In this document: one piece after another, positions 60,279 to 64,000 of the stretch
How positions within the stretch are numbered: the stretch's first letter is position 1
Layout of the letters: each line of letters begins with the position of its first letter
Notes under the pieces: generated by a model
Database searches by the model: none
Seen by the model: only the letters and a program-made list of their open reading frames with translations
Told to the model about the DNA's origin: nothing
Assembly: GCF_000010725.1 (NCBI RefSeq)
Contig: NC_013854.1
Coordinates: 1,889,001 to 1,953,000 of the forward strand
From: Azospirillum sp. B510
GTDB taxonomy: Bacteria > Pseudomonadota > Alphaproteobacteria > Azospirillales > Azospirillaceae
Length of the DNA: 64,000 nucleotides
Direction: 5' to 3'
Translations under genes and position numbers: made by a program

Positions 60279-60785
60279 ATGACGCAAATGACCGAGAAGA
60301 CCGTGCCGGCGGAGGTGCGGGAGGTCGTTGCCCTCTTCTCCACCCGCGCCGGCTTCGACCAGGCGGTCGACACGCTGCTGGCGGCCGGTTTCGACCGTGC
60401 CGACCTGTCGGTGCTGGCCAGCCACACCTCGCTGGAGGCGGCGGAAACCAAGAGCAAGCCGCGGGACGAGGCGTTGACCGGACTGGTGGGCGAGCTGAAA
60501 TACGCCTTCCCCCTGACCACCGCCGGCCTGATCGCCATCGTCGGCGGCCCGATCGAGGCGGCGCTGGCCGCACTGGTCGCCGCCGGTGTCGGCGGTGTCG
60601 CCATCAAGGATTATCTGGACGAGCTGACCAGCCACCCCAAGCCCGACGAGTTCACCCGCGCGCTGGAGGCCGGCGGCGTCATCCTGTGGGTCCGGGTCGA
60701 AACGGCGGAGGAGGAGGAGCGCGCCACGGCCCTGCTGGAGCGCGAAGGCGGCGGCAACGTGCATGTGAGCGTGCGCGAGGCGTAG
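60279..60785 (+). CDS. Protein of unknown function with glycine-rich hydrophobic centre
   Basis: A 168-residue protein with AGGGAG nine bases before the ATG. Residues 15-60 (VREVVALFSTRAGFDQAVDT then LLAAGFDRADLSVLAS) resemble an alpha-beta domain found in DUF1269/general-stress-type proteins. A hydrophobic Gly/Ala-rich middle (LIAIVGGPIEAALAALVAAG, about 85-110) could associate with the membrane. The C-terminus returns to a beta-alpha pattern (GGVILWVRVETAEEEERATA). It may regulate or scaffold at the membrane; no function is known. Confidence 0.7.
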   Translation: MTQMTEKTVPAEVREVVALFSTRAGFDQAVDTLLAAGFDRADLSVLASHTSLEAAETKSKPRDEALTGLVGELKYAFPLTTAGLIAIVGGPIEAALAALVAAGVGGVAIKDYLDELTSHPKPDEFTRALEAGGVILWVRVETAEEEERATALLEREGGGNVHVSVREA

Positions 60786-60811
60786 GCGGGCGGGCCGGCG
60801 GAGAGGGGGCG

Positions 60812-61135
60812 TCAGGCGCTCAGATTCATCACGGCGCCGCGCTTGGCGTCCTGGCCGGTGAGCTTCCGCTTCAGCTCCTCCGCGATCTCCTTCTCCACCG
60901 CCTCGCGCTTTTCCGGCGGCATCGACTGCAAATCCTTCTCCGTCATCTTGTGACGGGCGAGCCAGTCGTCGCGGATGCGCTCGGCCGGCGTCTTCTTCGC
61001 CTCGGCGAGGAAGGCGTCGGCGGTACCGCCGACGCCGGATGGGGTGCCGACCGACGGCGCGCTGGTCCCCCAGCCCCTGCGGGTTGTGGACGATTGGACG
61101 GCCGCATAGGCGGATCCATAGCCGGAAACCTGCAT
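60812..61135 (-). CDS. Small hypothetical protein
   Basis: A 107-residue protein from the ATG at 61135 (MQVSGYGSAYAAVQSSTTRR). The N-terminal 40 residues are Ser/Gly-rich and disordered; the C-terminal half is charged and helical (AERIRDDWLARHKMTEKDLQ then SMPPEKREAVEKEIAEELKR). There is no signal peptide or membrane helix. The N-terminus resembles those of flagellum-associated small proteins, but this is weak. It converges on the previous gene with 26 bases between stops. Confidence 0.65.
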   Translation of the reverse strand: MQVSGYGSAYAAVQSSTTRRGWGTSAPSVGTPSGVGGTADAFLAEAKKTPAERIRDDWLARHKMTEKDLQSMPPEKREAVEKEIAEELKRKLTGQDAKRGAVMNLSA

Positions 61136-61325
61136 CGCTCTGTCCCCATCATCGGGAAAGCCATCGCCCGGCAACCGCGTGCCGGGACGGGGAGCATCGA
61201 TGCAATTTTCACGCTAACCAGGAAATCCTTCCATTTCAGAGGGTTGCCGGAGAGTAACGGAGGAAGCGCCCCTCCGGCGGAAAAAATCGCCGGCACGTTC
61301 CTGCCGACCGGCAGGTATGGAAGCG

Positions 61326-61637
61326 TTAGGCCGCCACCCGGACGGCGACGCGCCGCTCCACCATCCGCAATCCCCGCAGCTTGTATTGCGCTTGGACGAT
61401 CGACGCCCACCCCATGCGGATCAGCGTGAGCTTCACCCCGTCCGATATGTCATCGCCGGTGACAAGGTCGGTCACCTGCCGCATCAGCGCATCGTCCACC
61501 GAGCGTGGGAACAGGGCCGCGACCCGCAGCAGACGCGCCATCAGCGCCTCGGTCGTCTGCACGCCCAGTCCGCGTTCCGCCAACGTCAGCGCGTCGTTCA
61601 GCGCCGCCAGCTCCCGCCGCCCCTTCACCGTCGCCAT
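61326..61637 (-). CDS. Small hypothetical protein
   Basis: A 103-residue protein; the ATG at 61637 has a GGAGGGG site upstream, while the longer frame to 61694 does not look conserved. It is mainly helical (RELAALNDALTLAERGLGVQ, then TEALMARLLRVAALFPRSVD), with a conserved-looking LIRMGWASIVQAQYKLRGLR. No membrane span or catalytic motif is visible. No family is recognised. It is divergent from glnD, 269 bases away. Confidence 0.6.
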   Translation of the reverse strand: MATVKGRRELAALNDALTLAERGLGVQTTEALMARLLRVAALFPRSVDDALMRQVTDLVTGDDISDGVKLTLIRMGWASIVQAQYKLRGLRMVERRVAVRVAA

Positions 61638-61863
61638 GATCCGCCCCTCCGCATGCCCCGTCCGCCACGTCCACACCGTGACATCCACAATCATGGCGCG
61701 AGAAAGACGGGCTGGCTGTGACGGCCGTCACAGCCCCCGACATGACCGCCCTTCCGGGCGCGCCCGTGGGCGGCCCTGGCATTCCATCGTTGGCGTGCTA
61801 CCTGTTGGCTTTACCGCTATAGTGTGACCGCAGCGGCAATCATCCCCCATCGCCGCGAGATCG

Positions 61864-61887
61864 CCGCCCCAGTAGCCGCCCCAGTAG
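61864..61887. repeat. Two tandem copies of a 12-bp unit upstream of glnD
   Basis: CCGCCCCAGTAG is directly repeated twice, ending 19 bases before the glnD ATG. It takes the place where a ribosome-binding site would be sought, and none is clear. It could be a slippage product or a binding site. Confidence 0.7.
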
Positions 61888-61906
61888 CCGAGGTTCTCCC
61901 CGACCG

Positions 61907-64000
61907 ATGCTGTCCCCCCGCTCCAAGGCGCCGCCCCCGCCCGAAACCCCGGCACCCGTCATCCCCAACAAGCGCGCCATCATCTCCCGCCGCAAGCTGT
62001 CGGGGGAGCTTGAGGATCTGGTGGCCGAACTCGGCACCGGCGACAAGCTGCGCCCGGCGCTGATCGCCTGCCTGCGCAAGGCGCTGGCCGAGGGGCGGGC
62101 GGAGGTGCGGCGCCGCTTCGACGCCGGCGGGTCGGGCGAGCAGTGCGTGCGCGAGAACTGCTATCTCGCCGACCGGCTGGTCGGCACGCTGGCCGACTTC
62201 ACCGTCCGCCACATCTTCGCCACCGCCAACCCGACCTCCGGCGAGGTGTTCGACGTGGCGGCCACCGGCGGCTACGGCCGTGGCGAGTTGGCCCCCTTCT
62301 CCGACATCGATCTGTTGTTCCTGCTGCCCTACAAGCGCACGCCCAGGGTCGAGCAGGTGGTCGAGTACATGCTGTACATCCTGTGGGATCTGGGGCTGAA
62401 GGTCGGCCATGCCGTGCGCAGCGTCGACGAGTGCATCCGCCAGTCCAAGGCCGACGTCACCATCCGCACCGCCATCCTCGAATCCCGGTATCTCTGGGGT
62501 CCGGGCAAGCTGTTCGCCGAGCTGCGCAAGCGTTACGACAAGGAGGTCGTCGCGGGAACCGGCCCGGAATTCGTCGAAGCCAAGCTGGCCGAGCGCGACA
62601 ACCGCCATCTGAAGATGGGCGACAGCCGCTATGTCCTGGAACCCAACCTGAAGGACGGCAAGGGCGGCCTGCGCGATCTCCAGACGCTGTTCTGGATCGC
62701 CAAATACCTCTACCGGGTCGAGGGGGTCGAGGAGCTGGTCGGCAAGCATGTGCTGACGCCGGAGGAGGCGCAGCGCTTCGCCAAGGCGCAGAACTTCCTG
62801 TGGACCGCGCGCTGCCACCTGCATTACCTGACCGGCCGGTTGGAGGACCGCCTGACCTTCGACGTCCAGACCAGCATCGGCGCCGCCATGGGCTATACCG
62901 ACCATGCCGGCACCAAGGGCGTCGAGCGCTTCATGAAGCATTATTTCCTGGTCGCCAAGGATGTCGGCGACCTGACGCGCATCTTCTGCGCGGCGCTGGA
63001 GGCGGAATCGAAGCGTCCGCCCAAGTTCAACCTGCTGCGGCTGGCCTCGGTCGCCCGGCGCAAGGACGTGGACGGCTTCATCGTCGACGGCGAACGGCTG
63101 AACGCCCGCAGCGACAAGCAGTTCAAGGAACAGCCGATCGACATGATCCGCCTGTTCCACACCGCGCAGATGAACGACATCGACGTCCATCCGGCGGCGC
63201 TGCGCGCCATCACCCGGTCGCTGTCGGCGATCGGGCCGAAGCTGCGCAACGATCCGGAAGCCAACCGGCTGTTCCTCGACATCCTGACCGGGCCGAAGGA
63301 TCCGGAGATCACGCTGCGCCGGATGAACGAGGCCGGCGTGATGGCCCGCTTCATCCCCGATTTCGGCCGGGTCGTCGCCCAGATGCAGTATGACATGTAC
63401 CATGTCTACACGGTGGACGAGCACACGCTGTTCGCGCTGGGCATCCTGCACAAGATCGCGTCGGGCGAGCATGCCGACGAGCTGCCGCTGTCCACCGAGG
63501 TGATCCACAAGGTGGTGTCGAAACGGGCGCTCTATGTCGCCGTCCTGCTGCACGACATCGCCAAGGGCCGCGGCGGCGACCATTCGGTGCTGGGCGCGCG
63601 GGTGGCGGAGAAGCTGTGCCCGCGCCTGGGGCTGACGGCGGAGGAGACCGAGACGGTGGCCTGGCTGGTGCGCTGGCACCTCGCCATGTCCTACACCGCC
63701 TTCAAGCGCGACCTGGAGGACGAGAAGACCGTCCGCGATTTCGTGGCCTTGGTCCAGTCGCCGGAACGGCTGCGCCTGCTGCTGGTGCTGACGGTGGCCG
63801 ACATCCGCGCCGTCGGGCCGCAGCGCTGGAACAACTGGAAGGCGACGCTGCTGCGCGAGCTCTACAGCCGGTCGGAGGAGCTGATGTCCGGCGGCATGAC
63901 GGTGGAGGGGCGCGGGCGCCGCATCCAGGCGGCCCAGGCCAACCTGCGCGCCGAGCTGAGCGATTTCGACGACGCGGCGTTCGAGCGGCACAAGGCGCTG
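61907..64000 (+). CDS. glnD: PII uridylyltransferase/uridylyl-removing enzyme GlnD, N-terminal part
   Basis: GlnD senses glutamine and uridylylates or deuridylylates PII proteins, the top of the nitrogen-control cascade. The frame runs open to the window end, so 698 codons of a probable ~930-950 are seen. The nucleotidyltransferase domain has ATGGYGRGELAPFSDIDLLF with the catalytic Gly-Gly and Asp-x-Asp. A helical DUF294-like region follows, then the HD domain (VDEHTLFALGIL and LLHDIAKGRGGDHS). The two C-terminal ACT glutamine sensors lie beyond the window. The ATG at 61907 gives MLSPRSKAPPPP; no good ribosome-binding site is present. The mutS neighbourhood is typical of Azospirillum and relatives. 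Confidence 0.95.
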   Translation, partial: MLSPRSKAPPPPETPAPVIPNKRAIISRRKLSGELEDLVAELGTGDKLRPALIACLRKALAEGRAEVRRRFDAGGSGEQCVRENCYLADRLVGTLADFTVRHIFATANPTSGEVFDVAATGGYGRGELAPFSDIDLLFLLPYKRTPRVEQVVEYMLYILWDLGLKVGHAVRSVDECIRQSKADVTIRTAILESRYLWGPGKLFAELRKRYDKEVVAGTGPEFVEAKLAERDNRHLKMGDSRYVLEPNLKDGKGGLRDLQTLFWIAKYLYRVEGVEELVGKHVLTPEEAQRFAKAQNFLWTARCHLHYLTGRLEDRLTFDVQTSIGAAMGYTDHAGTKGVERFMKHYFLVAKDVGDLTRIFCAALEAESKRPPKFNLLRLASVARRKDVDGFIVDGERLNARSDKQFKEQPIDMIRLFHTAQMNDIDVHPAALRAITRSLSAIGPKLRNDPEANRLFLDILTGPKDPEITLRRMNEAGVMARFIPDFGRVVAQMQYDMYHVYTVDEHTLFALGILHKIASGEHADELPLSTEVIHKVVSKRALYVAVLLHDIAKGRGGDHSVLGARVAEKLCPRLGLTAEETETVAWLVRWHLAMSYTAFKRDLEDEKTVRDFVALVQSPERLRLLLVLTVADIRAVGPQRWNNWKATLLRELYSRSEELMSGGMTVEGRGRRIQAAQANLRAELSDFDDAAFERHKAL

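Noticed and set aside
61817..63991. 724-codon leftward open frame opposite glnD
   Set aside because: It is the antisense shadow of glnD, whose rightward frame encodes clear GlnD motifs and stays open only because the window ends.

Overview
The window is a GC-rich stretch of an alphaproteobacterial chromosome. A free-living, motile, respiring member of the Rhodospirillales close to Azospirillum is the best guess. The grounds are the GcrA cell-cycle regulator, the CcoG maturation gene, the TIGR02924-like second isocitrate dehydrogenase, the mutS-to-glnD neighbourhood, the fabD-fabG-acpP-fabF-mltG order and the large chemotaxis cluster. The genus is an inference; no rRNA or tRNA gene was seen. 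Almost all of the window is core chromosome.

Layout. 1-3600: the end of a sensor histidine kinase, a HisE-type pyrophosphatase, a tandem pair of tiny paralogous proteins, a Crp/Fnr regulator and a small membrane protein. 3700-6600: a DUF502 membrane protein converging on recG. 6980-17333: a chemosensory cluster. MCP, cheR, a triple-domain cheW, cheB, a stand-alone receiver and cheA run leftward, the first four joined by ATGA overlaps; a second MCP is divergent. 17569-22861: two small proteins, then the fatty-acid operon fabD-fabG-acpP-fabF with mltG behind it. 23118-28336: an acyltransferase, the ribosomal operon rpsF-rpsR-DUF2232-rplI, and a cyclopropane-fatty-acid-synthase-like methyltransferase. 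28411-29577: a diguanylate cyclase whose membrane half is strongly AT-rich. 30109-36848: icd, a Rossmann protein, an SPFH/NfeD pair, gcrA, an ECF sigma/anti-sigma pair and a second, unrelated-subfamily isocitrate dehydrogenase.

37000-42540 is the most accessory-looking part. It holds an HTH protein, an AT-rich island with a small secreted cysteine protein, a decayed fragment of a VWA (CoxE-like) gene, a four-gene operon (winged-helix regulator, coiled-coil membrane protein, DUF3817 protein, HemJ/CopD-like protein) behind a palindrome, an intact VWA gene, and a divergent HD alarmone-hydrolase-like gene. 42661-64000 is housekeeping again: ccoG, an SDR, radA-cvpA-purF, two lipoproteins, map-NUDIX, Uma2-cupin, yfgM-bamB-der, mutS, three small unknown genes and glnD, which is cut by the window end.

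No CRISPR array, insertion sequence, prophage or biosynthetic cluster was found. The most unusual observations are a 157-bp perfect inverted repeat shared by the two divergent chemoreceptor genes, three CheW domains in one chain, the twin repeat-built micro-proteins at 1727-2152, the four-gene winged-helix/HemJ-like operon with its palindrome, and a frame-preserving remnant of a second VWA gene.
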